From the NCBI RefSeq assembly GCF_034424525.1, contig NZ_CP139979.1, positions 248,001 to 312,000 on the forward strand: 64,000 bases of DNA, given 5' to 3'. A program made the position numbers and the translations under genes. Within the stretch, counting starts at the first letter, position 1. The number at the start of each line of letters is the position of its first letter. Shown here one piece after another: positions 42,874 through 52,823 of this stretch. Source of the DNA: Sphingobium yanoikuyae (GTDB lineage Bacteria > Pseudomonadota > Alphaproteobacteria > Sphingomonadales > Sphingomonadaceae). Under the pieces are notes generated by a model that saw only the letters and a program-made list of their open reading frames with translations, did not search any database and had not been told where the DNA came from.

Positions 42874-43506
42874 GTGACCGAGCAGAACTTTTCTTCGATG
42901 CGGACCGCCATGGTCGAGAGCCAGCTGCGCACCAGCGCCGTGGACGATCAGCGCGTGATCGCCGTGATGGCGAAGGTGCCGCGCGAGGACTATGTCCCCG
43001 CCGAGCGTCGGGCCATGACCTATGTCGATCGCCCGATCCCGCTGGACGGCGACCGTGCGCTGAACCCGCCGCTGGTCACTGGTCGTCTGCTCAAGGAAGC
43101 CGATGTCCAGGCCGGCGAGAAGGTGCTGCTGATCGGCGCCGCGACCGGTTACAGCGCGGCGCTGCTCGCCGAGCTGGGTGCGCAGGTGACGGCGGTCGAG
43201 GTCGAGGGTGGTGCGGAGATCGCGGTGCCCGGCGTGACCGTGGTGCGCGGCCCGCTGGCCGCCGGCGCATCGGCCGGTGCGCCCTATGATGTTCTTTTCA
43301 TTGACGGCGCGGTGGAGGAAGTCCCCGCTGCGCTCGTCCAGCAGCTAGTCGATGGGGGACGGGTGGTGACGGGCGTCGTCGAACGCGGTGTCGCTCGCCT
43401 GTGCAGCGGCCGCGCGGTGGCGGGCGTGCTGGGTCTCGCCAGCCTTACCGACATGGAAATGGTCGTGCTTCCCGGTTTCGCCGCGCCGGAGCAGTTCGTT
43501 TTTTGA
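42874..43506 (+). CDS. pcm: protein-L-isoaspartate O-methyltransferase family protein
   Basis: 210 residues. TAMVESQLRTSAVDDQRVI and VPREDYVP are family signatures. The SAM motif is VLLIGAATGYSAALLAELGA (about 87-106). Pcm repairs isoaspartyl residues in damaged proteins. A GTG start with a gagg box is chosen; an upstream in-frame codon would add an unlikely Cys-rich leader. The SAM motif lacks the usual Gly-Thr-Gly run, and the chain is shorter than classical Pcm, so activity is likely but not certain. It precedes tolC by ten bases. Confidence 0.85.
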   Translation: MTEQNFSSMRTAMVESQLRTSAVDDQRVIAVMAKVPREDYVPAERRAMTYVDRPIPLDGDRALNPPLVTGRLLKEADVQAGEKVLLIGAATGYSAALLAELGAQVTAVEVEGGAEIAVPGVTVVRGPLAAGASAGAPYDVLFIDGAVEEVPAALVQQLVDGGRVVTGVVERGVARLCSGRAVAGVLGLASLTDMEMVVLPGFAAPEQFVF

Positions 43507-43516
43507 GACAGGATAG

Positions 43517-44959
43517 ATGACAGCAAAGCGTATGACCCTTCGGCGCCAAGCCGCTACAGCCTTGCTGTTGCTATCCTCCTCCATGGCAGGGGTGGCGCAT
43601 GCCGAAACCCTGCAGGGCGCGCTGGCCAAGGCCTATCGCACCAACCCGACCCTGACCGGCGCGCGCGCCGGTCAGCGGGCGACGGACGAGAATGTCCCGA
43701 TCCAGAAGGCGGCGGGGCGGCCCACGGCCAATTCGCAGCTCCAGTTCCAGGAACTGGTGATCCGCCCGTCGAACAGCTTCCTGGCGCCGCATCGGTCCGC
43801 CAGCGCCAGCGGCAGCATCGATGTGCCCATCTATTCCGGCGGCACCGTGCGCAACAGCGTGAAGGCGGCGGAAACGCGCGTCGAATCGGGCCAGGCCAAT
43901 CTGCGCGGGACGGAGGCGAGCGTGTTCTCGCAGACTGTCGCCGCCTATATGGACGTGATCCGCGACATCGCGCTGGTGTCGCTCAATGCGGCGAATGTGA
44001 AGGTGCTGGAGGTCAATCTCCAGGCGACCAACGACCGGTTCGAGGTCGGCGATGTCACCCGCACCGACGTCGCCCAGTCCGAATCGCGTCTGGAACTGGC
44101 CCGGTCCGACCTGCAGCGCGCCGAATCCAACCTGATCACCAGCCGCGAAAATTATATCGCGATGGTCGGCGAGGCGCCGGTCGATCTGGAATCGCCGCCC
44201 GCTCTGCCGGGCCTGCCGGCCGATCCCGACAGCGCCGTGCGCGTCGCGCTGGCCGATAATCCCGATATCCTGGCTGCGCAGAAGTCGCGTGAGGCGGCGC
44301 GTTATGACGTGAAGGCGGCCAAGGGCGCCACGCTGCCGACCCTGAGCGGGTTCAGCCAGGGCAGCTATACCGACTATATGGACAAGGACATTGCGGCCAA
44401 CAAGCAGGCGGCCGTCGGTGCGACCCTGACCATTCCCTTCTACCAGGGCGGTCGCCCGGCCGCACAGGTGCGCCAGAACCAGGCGCTCGAGTCGCAGGCG
44501 ATCGAGCGGCAGATCGAGGTCGAGCGCGGCGTGATCTCGCAGGCGCGCGCCGCCTATGCCGCGTTGCAGGCGTCGCTGCGCACGATCCAGTCGAGCCAGA
44601 AGGCGGTCGATGCCGCCGAACTGTCGCTGGAAGGCGTGCGCGCGGAAAATTCGGTCGGCAGCCGCACCATCCTCGACATCCTCAATGCCGAGCAGGAATC
44701 GCTCAACGCCAAGGTCGAACTGGTGACCGCGCGCCGCAATGCCTATGTCGCCGGCTTCACCCTGCTGGCGGCCATGGGCCATGCCGAGGCCGACGATCTG
44801 GGCCTGGAAAGCGGCACCCTCTATGACCCGATGGTCAATTATGATCGGGTCGAGGGCAAGTGGTTCGACTGGGACTATGACGGCAAGCCCCAGGCGGTTT
44901 CGACGCGTACCGTTGACACGCCGGCTCAAAACGCCAAAGTCGATGCCGTGCAGCCTTAA
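43517..44959 (+). CDS. tolC: TolC-family outer-membrane channel protein
   Basis: 480 residues, with a signal peptide ending GVAHA-E. Long alternating helices (coiled coil) with the TolC-type motifs TLQGALAKAYRTNPTL and ASVFSQTVAAYMDVIRDIALV. Trimeric exit duct for type I secretion and RND-type efflux. The pcm-tolC-popZ-valS order is seen in other alphaproteobacteria, so synteny supports the call. Ten bases after pcm, likely one operon. Confidence 0.92.
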   Translation: MTAKRMTLRRQAATALLLLSSSMAGVAHAETLQGALAKAYRTNPTLTGARAGQRATDENVPIQKAAGRPTANSQLQFQELVIRPSNSFLAPHRSASASGSIDVPIYSGGTVRNSVKAAETRVESGQANLRGTEASVFSQTVAAYMDVIRDIALVSLNAANVKVLEVNLQATNDRFEVGDVTRTDVAQSESRLELARSDLQRAESNLITSRENYIAMVGEAPVDLESPPALPGLPADPDSAVRVALADNPDILAAQKSREAARYDVKAAKGATLPTLSGFSQGSYTDYMDKDIAANKQAAVGATLTIPFYQGGRPAAQVRQNQALESQAIERQIEVERGVISQARAAYAALQASLRTIQSSQKAVDAAELSLEGVRAENSVGSRTILDILNAEQESLNAKVELVTARRNAYVAGFTLLAAMGHAEADDLGLESGTLYDPMVNYDRVEGKWFDWDYDGKPQAVSTRTVDTPAQNAKVDAVQP

Positions 44960-45028
44960 CCGCTTGTTAACCTGAACAGGTAATCTTGGCGGAATAGGTG
45001 CGGAATGAAATTTGGACGGGAATTATCC

Positions 45029-45517
45029 ATGGGTGACATGACCAAGGAACCCTCGATGGAAGAGATACTCTCGTCCATCAAGCGGATCATCGCCGAAGAG
45101 GGCGAGGACGCCGTTCAGGCCGCGCCGCAGCGCCGCCAGAAGACCCCGATCGACCTGAGCGCCGCGTCCCATGCGGTGATGTCGGCCGAGGTCGAGGAAG
45201 TGCTGGAACTGACCGACGAGATTCCGGTGGAGGAAGTGATGCCCGCGCCCAAGTCGACCCGCGCCGTGAAGGCTGTGGCCCCGTCCGAATCGGACGGCGA
45301 CTCGATCCTGTCGGTGGAAAGTGAAGTGGCCGCGCGTCATTCGCTCTCGGCCCTGTCCACCATGCTGGTCAGCCCGCGCGAGGGCGAGGACAATACGCTT
45401 GAAGCTCTGGTTCGCTCGATGCTGCGGCCGATGCTCAAGGAATGGCTCGACGCGCGCCTGCCCGCGCTGGTCGAGGACATGGTCGCCAAGGAAATCTCCC
45501 GCATCACCGGCCGCTGA
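45029..45517 (+). CDS. popZ: PopZ-type polar organizing protein (DUF2497)
   Basis: 162 residues. The N-terminus EPSMEEILSSIKRIIAEE and C-terminus NTLEALVRSMLRPMLKEWLDARLPALVE are the two conserved blocks of PopZ/DUF2497, linked by an acidic disordered middle. PopZ forms a polar matrix that anchors chromosome and cell-cycle proteins in alphaproteobacteria. The ATG opening MGDMTKEPS matches the family N-terminus; an ATG eight codons earlier is less likely. Confidence 0.9.
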   Translation: MGDMTKEPSMEEILSSIKRIIAEEGEDAVQAAPQRRQKTPIDLSAASHAVMSAEVEEVLELTDEIPVEEVMPAPKSTRAVKAVAPSESDGDSILSVESEVAARHSLSALSTMLVSPREGEDNTLEALVRSMLRPMLKEWLDARLPALVEDMVAKEISRITGR

Positions 45518-45524
45518 GGCCGAC

Positions 45525-45548
45525 AGGCCGGCGATCGCGCGCCGGCCT
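45525..45548 (+). terminator. hairpin after popZ
   Basis: Perfect 9-bp stem aggccggcg / cgccggcct with a six-base loop, eight bases after the popZ stop; a short pyrimidine-rich stretch follows but no T run. Likely a 3'-end structure. Confidence 0.5.
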
Positions 45549-45658
45549 CTTGCCGGGGGCGTAAGGCGCGCCTAGACCACGGATCATCTCATCGACGCGC
45601 CCGGCCGTGCATCGCATGCGCCGGCACGCCGTGTTTTCGATCCGAGGGTGATTTTTCC

Positions 45659-47719
45659 ATGAAACATATCCTGCTTGCCGGCCTTGGCGCACTGGCCCTG
45701 TCGCCGATGCTGTCGTCTGCGCTGGTGGCGCCGGCGGCTGCCCGTCCCTTCACGCCCAATGACATGGTGTCGCTGGACCGGGTGTCGTCGCCGACCGTAT
45801 CGCCGGACGGCAAGTGGATGGCCTATCAGCTGCGCAGCACGGATCTCGCCAATAATCGCGGCCGCACCGACCTGTATCTGCTGGCGATCGACAAGGCGGG
45901 GCAGGCGCCCCGGCTGATCGCATCGGTGCCCGACAAGAATGAAGCATCGCCGGTCTTTTCGGCTGACGGCAGCGCGCTTTATTATGTCTCCAACGCCAGC
46001 GGTGACGACCAGCTGTGGCGCGCGCCGATCGCCGGTGGTCAGCCAGTGCAGATCAGCAAGGCGCCCGGCGGCATTTCCGGTTTCCTGCTGAACACCCAGG
46101 GTGACAAGGTGGCGCTGTGGGCCGACCGTCCGGTCGGTGCGCGCACGATCGACGATGTACAGGCGCCGACCCCGCCAAGTGCGGGCAGCGGTCGAGTCTA
46201 TGACCAGCTGTTCGTGCGCCACTGGGATACGTGGAGCGACGGCCAGCGTTCGCAGATCTTCGTCATGCCGGTCGCGGGCGGCAAGGCGGTGTCGGTGATG
46301 GGCGGCCTAGTCGGAGACAGCCCGTCCAAGCCGTTCGGCGGGGCGGAGGAACTGGCATGGAGCGCGGATGGCAAGACGCTGTTCTTCACCCTGCGCGAGG
46401 CCGGGCGGATCGAACCGCTGTCGACCAACCTCGACATCTTCAGCGTACCGGCCGATGGCAGCGCCAAGCCGGTCAACCTGACCGATGCCAATGATGCGAC
46501 CGACACGATGCCGGTGGTGTCGCCCGATGGCAAATGGCTGGCCTATGCGGCGATGAAGCGGCCCGGCTATGAGGCTGATCGGCTGGTCCTGATGCTGCGC
46601 AACATCGCCACCGGCGAGACGCGCGCGCTGACGCAGGGCTGGGATCGTTCGATCGGGTCGATCGCCTGGGAAGCCAATGGCAAGGGGCTGCTGGTCACCG
46701 CCAATGACGTGCTCGACAATCCAGTGTTCCGGGTCGATGCCGCATCGGGCAAGGTGACGCGCCTCACCGAAAAGGGCCATGCCGGCAGCGTCGTGCCGCT
46801 GCCCGATGGCGGTTTCGTCTATGCGCTGGACAGCATCCGGTCGCCGGCCGATTTCTGGAAGATGCCGGCGAAAGGCAAGCCGGTGCGCCTGACGAATGTC
46901 AACGCGCAGAAGCTGGCCGGGGTGGATGACGTGTCGGTCCAGCGCTTCAGCTTCAAGGGTGCCAATGGCGACACGGTCTGGGGACAGATCGTCAAGCCCA
47001 TGGCTGCCAAGGGCAAGCTGCCGGTCGCCTTCCTGGTCCATGGCGGGCCGCAGGGCAGCTTCAACGACAGCTGGTCCTATCGCTGGAACCCCAAGGCGTT
47101 CGCCGCCCATGGCTATGCTGCGGTGATCGTCGATTTCCATGGCTCGACCGGCTATGGTCAGGCCTTCACCGACGCGATCAACCAGGATTGGGGTGGCAAG
47201 CCGCTTGAAGACCTGAAGCTCGGCCTGGCTGCTGCGGCGGCGAAGGACGCCAATGTCGATGCGGGCAATGCCTGTGCGCTCGGCGCCAGCTATGGCGGTT
47301 ACATGATGAACTGGATCGAGGGACAGTGGGCCGATGGCTTCAAGTGCATCGTCCAGCATGACGGCGTGTTCGACGCCCGCGCCATGGCCTATGAGACCGA
47401 GGAACTGTGGTTCGATGAATGGGAGCATGGCGGCCCCTATTATGAGAAGCCGGAGGAGTTCGAGAAATGGAACCCGGTCAATCACGTCGCCCAGTGGAAG
47501 ACGCCGATGCTGGTCGTGACCGGCGAGAAGGATTTCCGCATTCCCTATACCCAGGGGCTGGCCGCCTTCACCGCGTTGCAGCGGCGCGAGATTCCGTCGC
47601 GCCTGGTCGTCTTCCCGGACGAGAATCACTGGGTGCTGAAGCCCAAGAATTCGCTGCAATGGTACGACGAGGCGCTGGGCTGGCTGGACCAGTGGACCGG
47701 CGCGGCCAAGGGCAAATGA
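45659..47719 (+). CDS. S9-family (prolyl oligopeptidase-type) serine peptidase, secreted
   Basis: 686 residues. A signal peptide ends near APAAA-R. A beta-propeller domain follows with repeated SPDGKW-type blades (about 50-380), then an alpha/beta hydrolase with the nucleophile GASYGGYMM (about 540), Asp in VTGEKDFRIP and His in PDENHWVLKP. This matches dipeptidyl peptidase/acylaminoacyl peptidase-like S9 enzymes in the periplasm. It lies between popZ and the zeta-toxin pair, and its own promoter is expected in the 140-base gap. Confidence 0.93.
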   Translation: MKHILLAGLGALALSPMLSSALVAPAAARPFTPNDMVSLDRVSSPTVSPDGKWMAYQLRSTDLANNRGRTDLYLLAIDKAGQAPRLIASVPDKNEASPVFSADGSALYYVSNASGDDQLWRAPIAGGQPVQISKAPGGISGFLLNTQGDKVALWADRPVGARTIDDVQAPTPPSAGSGRVYDQLFVRHWDTWSDGQRSQIFVMPVAGGKAVSVMGGLVGDSPSKPFGGAEELAWSADGKTLFFTLREAGRIEPLSTNLDIFSVPADGSAKPVNLTDANDATDTMPVVSPDGKWLAYAAMKRPGYEADRLVLMLRNIATGETRALTQGWDRSIGSIAWEANGKGLLVTANDVLDNPVFRVDAASGKVTRLTEKGHAGSVVPLPDGGFVYALDSIRSPADFWKMPAKGKPVRLTNVNAQKLAGVDDVSVQRFSFKGANGDTVWGQIVKPMAAKGKLPVAFLVHGGPQGSFNDSWSYRWNPKAFAAHGYAAVIVDFHGSTGYGQAFTDAINQDWGGKPLEDLKLGLAAAAAKDANVDAGNACALGASYGGYMMNWIEGQWADGFKCIVQHDGVFDARAMAYETEELWFDEWEHGGPYYEKPEEFEKWNPVNHVAQWKTPMLVVTGEKDFRIPYTQGLAAFTALQRREIPSRLVVFPDENHWVLKPKNSLQWYDEALGWLDQWTGAAKGK

Positions 47720-47757
47720 GCCTTTGAGGGCCTGGCCCGGCCTGCTATATTGACCCC

Positions 47758-47973
47758 ATGGCAAAGATGAAGGTCGATATCGTCGATGGTCCCATCGACC
47801 TCGGCAAGCCGGGCAAGCCCAGATACCGGACCGTCCACAAGGACGGCAAGGCCGTGAAGCTGCGGGTGGTCGATGCCGACAGCCCGCAGTTCGAGGCCGA
47901 ATTCCTCGCCTCCTTCCGCGCCAGCGTTCGCAAGGCGCGGGAAGAGAATAAGGCGATCAGGGACAAGATTTGA
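47758..47973 (+). CDS. small protein, possible partner of the zeta-like kinase
   Basis: 71 residues, basic at the C-terminus (FRASVRKAREENKAIRDK). It overlaps the next gene by four bases (TTGA), the layout of many antitoxin-toxin pairs, where the small protein comes first. I do not recognise it as a classical epsilon antitoxin; the antitoxin idea rests on position and size only. Confidence 0.6.
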   Translation: MAKMKVDIVDGPIDLGKPGKPRYRTVHKDGKAVKLRVVDADSPQFEAEFLASFRASVRKAREENKAIRDKI

Positions 47974-48566
47974 TCGGCAAGGGCCACGCGCGGCCGCGCC
48001 TGTGGATCGTCGCGGGCCCCAATGGCTGTGGCAAAAGCTCGGCCTATGGTCGCAGCGACGTGGCCGAATTTGATGGCTCGGTCTGGATCATCAATCCCGA
48101 CCTGCTGACCGCCCGGTTGCGGGAAAGTGAGGGGCTGGCGCAGGACGCCGCCAATCTGGCGGCCGTGCAGCGGATCGAGGCCTGGCTGGATGCGTCGATC
48201 GACGTGCATCAGACCATCGGCGTGGAGACCGTGCTGTCCAGTCCCAAATATCGGCGGTTGGTGGAGAAGGCGCGGGCGCGCGGCTTCGAGATACGGCTGA
48301 TCTATGTCTATCTGGATTCGGTGGAGCGCCAACTGGAGCGGATCGCCTATCGCGTGGCGAAGGGCGGGCATGATGTGCCGGCCGACAAGGTGGCGGCGCG
48401 GCGCATAAGATCCTTTGCGCAACTGCGCTGGTTCTTCGACCAGGCGGATCGGGCCTGGGTGTTCGACAACAGCCTGAGCGAACCGCAACTGGTCGCCCGC
48501 AAGGGGGATGGCGGCATCACTATCCGCGCTGGTCTGCCGTCCGAAGTCATGGATAGCCTGATCTGA
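47970..48566 (+). CDS. zeta-toxin-family kinase-like protein
   Basis: 198 residues. Walker A AGPNGCGKSS (about 15-24) and a zeta-like helix ERQLERIAYRVAKGGHDVP followed by ADKVAARRI, with FIVxT-like TIGVETVLSS, are typical of zeta toxin/UDP-GlcNAc kinase-like proteins. Zeta toxins phosphorylate peptidoglycan precursors. Start is TTG, overlapping the stop of the small upstream gene. Chromosomal zeta homologues can have other roles, so toxicity is not assured. Placed between popZ and valS, a spot often free of genes in relatives. Confidence 0.8.
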   Translation: MIGKGHARPRLWIVAGPNGCGKSSAYGRSDVAEFDGSVWIINPDLLTARLRESEGLAQDAANLAAVQRIEAWLDASIDVHQTIGVETVLSSPKYRRLVEKARARGFEIRLIYVYLDSVERQLERIAYRVAKGGHDVPADKVAARRIRSFAQLRWFFDQADRAWVFDNSLSEPQLVARKGDGGITIRAGLPSEVMDSLI

Positions 48567-48613
48567 CGCGCGCCATGCCTTGCGTGTCGTGCGGCAGGCG
48601 TTAAAGCGCGATC

Positions 48614-51313
48614 ATGACCGAACTGCCCAAAACATTCGACCCCGCCGCCATCGAGACCCGCTGGTACCAGCATTGGGAGGCCAATGGCCTGTTCCGTCCG
48701 GACCGTCCGGGCGCCGAACCCTTCACCATCGTCAATCCGCCGCCGAACGTGACCGGCAGCCTGCATGTCGGCCATGCGCTCGACAATACGCTGCAGGACA
48801 TCGTCGTGCGCTATGAGCGGCTGCGCGGCAAGGATGCGCTGTGGGTAGTCGGCACCGACCATGCCGGCATCGCGACCCAGATGGTGGTCGAGCGGCAGCT
48901 GAACGCGGCTGGGCAGAAGCGCACCGATTTCAGCCGCGACGATTTCGTCGCCAAGGTGTGGGAATGGAAGGCGGAAAGCGGCGGCGCGATCACCAGCCAG
49001 CTGCGCCGTCTGGGCTGTTCGATGGACTGGGCCAATGAGCGCTTCACCATGGACGAGGGCTTTTCCAAGGCCGTCATCAAGGTGTTCGTGGAACTGCACC
49101 AGCGCGGCCTGCTCTATCGCGACAAGCGTCTGGTCAACTGGGACCCGCATTTCCGCTCGGCCATTTCCGACCTGGAGGTCGAGACCAAGGAAACGCAGGG
49201 CGGCTTCTGGCGCTTCCGCTATCCGCTGGCCGACGGCGTGACCCTGGCCGATGGCAGCGACCATATCGTCGTCGCCACCACCCGCCCGGAAACCATGCTG
49301 GCCGACATGGCGATCGCCGTGCATCCCGACGATGCCCGCTATCAGGCGGTCATCGGCAAGGAAATCCTGCAGCCGATCACCGGCCGCCGCTTCAAGGTGG
49401 TCGCCGACGAACATGCCGATCCGGAGCTGGGTTCGGGCGCGGTCAAGATCACGCCGGGCCATGACTTCAACGATTTCGAGGTCGGCAAGCGCGCGGGCAT
49501 GAAGGCCGCGGACATGCTCAACATGTTCGATGCCGACGCCAATGTCGTGCAGACCGCCGATGGCCTGATCCCCGATCGCTTCCTGGGGCTGCACCGCTTC
49601 AAGAAGGACGGCGTGGACGGCGCGCGCGAGATCGTCGTCGCCGAGATGAAGGCGCTGGGCCTGCTGGTTCCGCACGTCACCAAGAACAAGGAAGGCGAGG
49701 AGGTCGCCGCCGATTTCGAGCCGCGCACGATCCAGACCCCCTATGGCGACCGTTCTGGCGTGGTGATCGAACCCTGGCTGACCGATCAATGGTATGTCGA
49801 CGCCGGAAAGCTGGCGGTGGCGCCGATGCAGGCGGTGCGCGACGGCCGGATCGAGATCGTCCCCAAGAGCTGGGAAAAGACCTTCTTCAACTGGATGGAG
49901 AATATCCAGCCCTGGTGCGTGTCGCGCCAGCTGTGGTGGGGCCACCAGATCCCGGCCTGGTTCGATGACGAGGGCAATGCCTATGTCGCCGAAACCGAGG
50001 AAGAGGCGCAGTCGCAGGCCGGCAACAAGAAGCTGGTGCGCGATCCCGACGTGCTCGACACCTGGTTCTCGTCCGCCTTGTGGCCGTTCGGCACGATGGG
50101 CTGGCCGGAACAGAGCGAGACGCTCAGCCGCCATTATCCCAATGACCTGCTGATCTCCGGCTTCGACATCCTGTTCTTCTGGGATGCGCGCATGGCGATG
50201 CAGGGGATGGAGTTCATGGGCGATGTGCCGTGGAAGAAGCTCTATCTCCATGGCCTGGTGCGTGCGGCCGATGGGCAGAAAATGTCCAAGTCCAAGGGCA
50301 ATGTGGTCGATCCGCTGGGCCTGATCGACAAGTTCGGCGCGGACGCGCTGCGCTTCTTCATGGCGGCGATGGAAAGCCAGGGCCGCGACGTGAAGATGGA
50401 TGAGAAGCGGGTCGAGGGTTATCGCAACTTCGCGACCAAGCTGTGGAACGCGGCGCGCTTCCTGCAGGCCAATGGCGTCACCGCCTCGACCAGCCGCGAA
50501 GCGCCGCACGCCGCGCTGCCGGTCAATCGCTGGATCATCGCCGAAACGGTGGCGACGGTGCAGGCGATCGATACCGCCATGGCCGAACTGCGCTTCGACG
50601 CCGGCGCCAACGCCATCTATCACTTCGTCTGGGACCAGTATTGCGACTGGTATATCGAACTGACCAAGGGTTCGATGGACGACGAGACGAAGGCCGTTGC
50701 CGGCTGGGCGTTCGACCAGATCCTGGTCATGCTGCACCCCTTCATGCCCTTCATCACTGAAGAGCTGTGGCAGCTGACCGGGCAGCGCGCGCAGGAACTG
50801 ATCGTGGCCGAGTGGCCGGTCGCCCTTTATGAGGTCGACACCGACGCACAGGGCGAGATCGACTGGCTGATCCGTCTGGTGAGCGCGATCCGCACCGCGC
50901 GGACCGAACTCAACGTGCCGCCGGGCGCCAAGCTGCGCATGGTCGTGCGTGACGCGTCGGAAACGACGCGTGGCCGCCTGGATCGCCAGGGTGCGGCGCT
51001 GGCGCGCCTTGGCCGGATCGAGAGCCTGGCCTTTGGCGAGGATGTCGCCGGCGGCGCGGCGCAGATCGTCGTCGACGAGGCGACCTTCATCCTGCCGCTG
51101 GAAGGCGTGATCGATATCGCGGCGGAAAAGACCCGCCTCGAAAAGGCGCTGACGGCAGCGGCCAAGGAACGGGATTCGCTGGGCGGTCGCCTGTCCAACC
51201 CGGCCTTTGTCGAGAAGGCCAAGCCCGAGGCCGTGGCCAAGGCGCGCGAGGATCATGCCGAAAAGACCGCCGAGGCGGAAAGGCTGAAGGCGGCACTGGA
51301 CCGGTTGGGCTGA
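48614..51313 (+). CDS. valS: valyl-tRNA synthetase
   Basis: 899 residues, class I synthetase that charges tRNA-Val. Signatures: HVGHA-type HIGH motif (about 51-55), [12 protein letters not shown] (about 556-567), an editing domain between them, and a C-terminal coiled coil ([19 protein letters not shown]). Length and motif spacing are normal. Follows the zeta-like gene; starts with its own ATG after 47 bases. Confidence 0.98.
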   Translation: MTELPKTFDPAAIETRWYQHWEANGLFRPDRPGAEPFTIVNPPPNVTGSLHVGHALDNTLQDIVVRYERLRGKDALWVVGTDHAGIATQMVVERQLNAAGQKRTDFSRDDFVAKVWEWKAESGGAITSQLRRLGCSMDWANERFTMDEGFSKAVIKVFVELHQRGLLYRDKRLVNWDPHFRSAISDLEVETKETQGGFWRFRYPLADGVTLADGSDHIVVATTRPETMLADMAIAVHPDDARYQAVIGKEILQPITGRRFKVVADEHADPELGSGAVKITPGHDFNDFEVGKRAGMKAADMLNMFDADANVVQTADGLIPDRFLGLHRFKKDGVDGAREIVVAEMKALGLLVPHVTKNKEGEEVAADFEPRTIQTPYGDRSGVVIEPWLTDQWYVDAGKLAVAPMQAVRDGRIEIVPKSWEKTFFNWMENIQPWCVSRQLWWGHQIPAWFDDEGNAYVAETEEEAQSQAGNKKLVRDPDVLDTWFSSALWPFGTMGWPEQSETLSRHYPNDLLISGFDILFFWDARMAMQGMEFMGDVPWKKLYLHGLVRAADGQKMSKSKGNVVDPLGLIDKFGADALRFFMAAMESQGRDVKMDEKRVEGYRNFATKLWNAARFLQANGVTASTSREAPHAALPVNRWIIAETVATVQAIDTAMAELRFDAGANAIYHFVWDQYCDWYIELTKGSMDDETKAVAGWAFDQILVMLHPFMPFITEELWQLTGQRAQELIVAEWPVALYEVDTDAQGEIDWLIRLVSAIRTARTELNVPPGAKLRMVVRDASETTRGRLDRQGAALARLGRIESLAFGEDVAGGAAQIVVDEATFILPLEGVIDIAAEKTRLEKALTAAAKERDSLGGRLSNPAFVEKAKPEAVAKAREDHAEKTAEAERLKAALDRLG

Positions 51314-51357
51314 GCCGCCTAGCCTGCGCCGCAATCGGGGATAAGGGGTAAGGGCGA

Positions 51358-52809
51358 ATGGCAGCAGGGGCACAAGGGGCGCGGGACCTGACACAGGGGC
51401 CGATCGCCTCCACCTTGCTGACATTCGCCATCCCGACGCTAGCGTCCAATATCCTCCAGTCGCTGAACGGATCGATCAACGCGATCTGGGTCGGCCGCTT
51501 CCTGGGGCCACAGGCGCTCGCCGCGACGGCGAACGCCAATATCATCATGTTCCTGATGTTCTCCGTCGTGTTCGGCTTCGGCATGGCGTCGACGGTGATG
51601 ATCGCGCAGGCGGTCGGAGCGCGCGACATGGATGCGGCGCGGCGCGCCTTCGGCTCGGCGGTCGGCTTCTGCTTCCTGCTGGCCATGGGCGTCGCGGTGG
51701 CGGGCTGGTTCGGCGGGCCGGCGCTGCTCCATCTGCTGGCGACCCCGCCCGAAGCGTTCGACATGGCACTGACCTATTTGCGCGTCATCTTCGTCGCGAT
51801 GCCGGCCTCGCTGCTGAGCGTCATGATGATGATGGGGCTGCGCGGCACCGGTGACGCGCGCACGCCGCTGATTTTCATGATCCTGTCAGTGGCGACCGAC
51901 CTGGTGCTCAATCCGGTGCTGATCCTGGGGCTGGGGCCGATCCCGGCGATGGGGATTGGCGGTTCGGCGGCGGCAACGGCGGCGGCGGGCTTCGTCAGCC
52001 TGATCGCGCTGGTCATCTATACCTATGCCAAGGATCTGCCGTTGCGGCTTCGCGGCGCGGAGCTTGGCTATCTCAAGCCCGCGATGGACGAGATGCGCGT
52101 GTTGTCGACCAAGGGCCTCCCGATGGGCCTGCAGATGATCGTCATGTCGACGTCCGGCCTGGTGATGATCGGCCTGGTCAATCGCGAGGGGTTTCTGGTG
52201 ACGGCGGCCTATGGCGCGGCGCAGCAGATCTGGACTTACCTGCAGATGCCGGCGATGGCTATGGGCGCGGCGGTCAGCGCCATGGCGGCGCAGAATATCG
52301 GCGCGGGTCGGTGGGACCGGATCAGTCGGATCACCGGCTATGGCATATCCTATCTGCTGGCGATCACCGGCGCGATGGTGGTCGTCATCCTGATCTTCCA
52401 CGAAGCGCTGCTGGCGCTGTTCCTGAGCCATAACCAGGCGGTGATCGATGCGGCCTGGAACATGCAGTTGCTGGCGAGTTGGAGCTTCATGCTGTTCGGC
52501 TGCACCATGATCCTGTTCGGGGTGATGCGCGCCAATGGCGTGGTGGTGGCGCCGCTGCTGATCCTGGTCTTCACCCTCTTCGCGGTGCGCCTGGGCTTCT
52601 ATTATCTCACCTATCCCCGGATCGGCGTGGATGCGCTGTGGCTGAGCTTCCCGGTGGGGTCGGCCGTGTCACTGACGCTCGCGGCTCTGGTCTATTGGCA
52701 GGGCGGCTGGCGCAAGGCCAAGCTGATGGTGCCGATGCATGAAGAGGAATGCCGCGAGGCGGTGCATAGCGAGACCGAGCCGGCCGGTCGGATCGCGCCG
52801 ACCGGCTGA
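51358..52809 (+). CDS. MATE-family multidrug efflux transporter
   Basis: 483 residues with about twelve membrane helices. The N-terminus LLTFAIPTLASNILQSLNGSIN and TYLQMPAMAMGAAVSAMAAQNIGAGR fit the MATE/NorM family, sodium- or proton-driven exporters of cationic compounds. AG-rich aagggcga precedes the ATG. Substrate unknown. 44 bases after valS. Confidence 0.92.
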   Translation: MAAGAQGARDLTQGPIASTLLTFAIPTLASNILQSLNGSINAIWVGRFLGPQALAATANANIIMFLMFSVVFGFGMASTVMIAQAVGARDMDAARRAFGSAVGFCFLLAMGVAVAGWFGGPALLHLLATPPEAFDMALTYLRVIFVAMPASLLSVMMMMGLRGTGDARTPLIFMILSVATDLVLNPVLILGLGPIPAMGIGGSAAATAAAGFVSLIALVIYTYAKDLPLRLRGAELGYLKPAMDEMRVLSTKGLPMGLQMIVMSTSGLVMIGLVNREGFLVTAAYGAAQQIWTYLQMPAMAMGAAVSAMAAQNIGAGRWDRISRITGYGISYLLAITGAMVVVILIFHEALLALFLSHNQAVIDAAWNMQLLASWSFMLFGCTMILFGVMRANGVVVAPLLILVFTLFAVRLGFYYLTYPRIGVDALWLSFPVGSAVSLTLAALVYWQGGWRKAKLMVPMHEEECREAVHSETEPAGRIAPTG

Positions 52810-52823
52810 GGCCGATACGCCGC

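Noticed and set aside
48347..51424. 1025-codon minus-strand frame opposite valS
   Set aside because: Shadow of valS; no motif.
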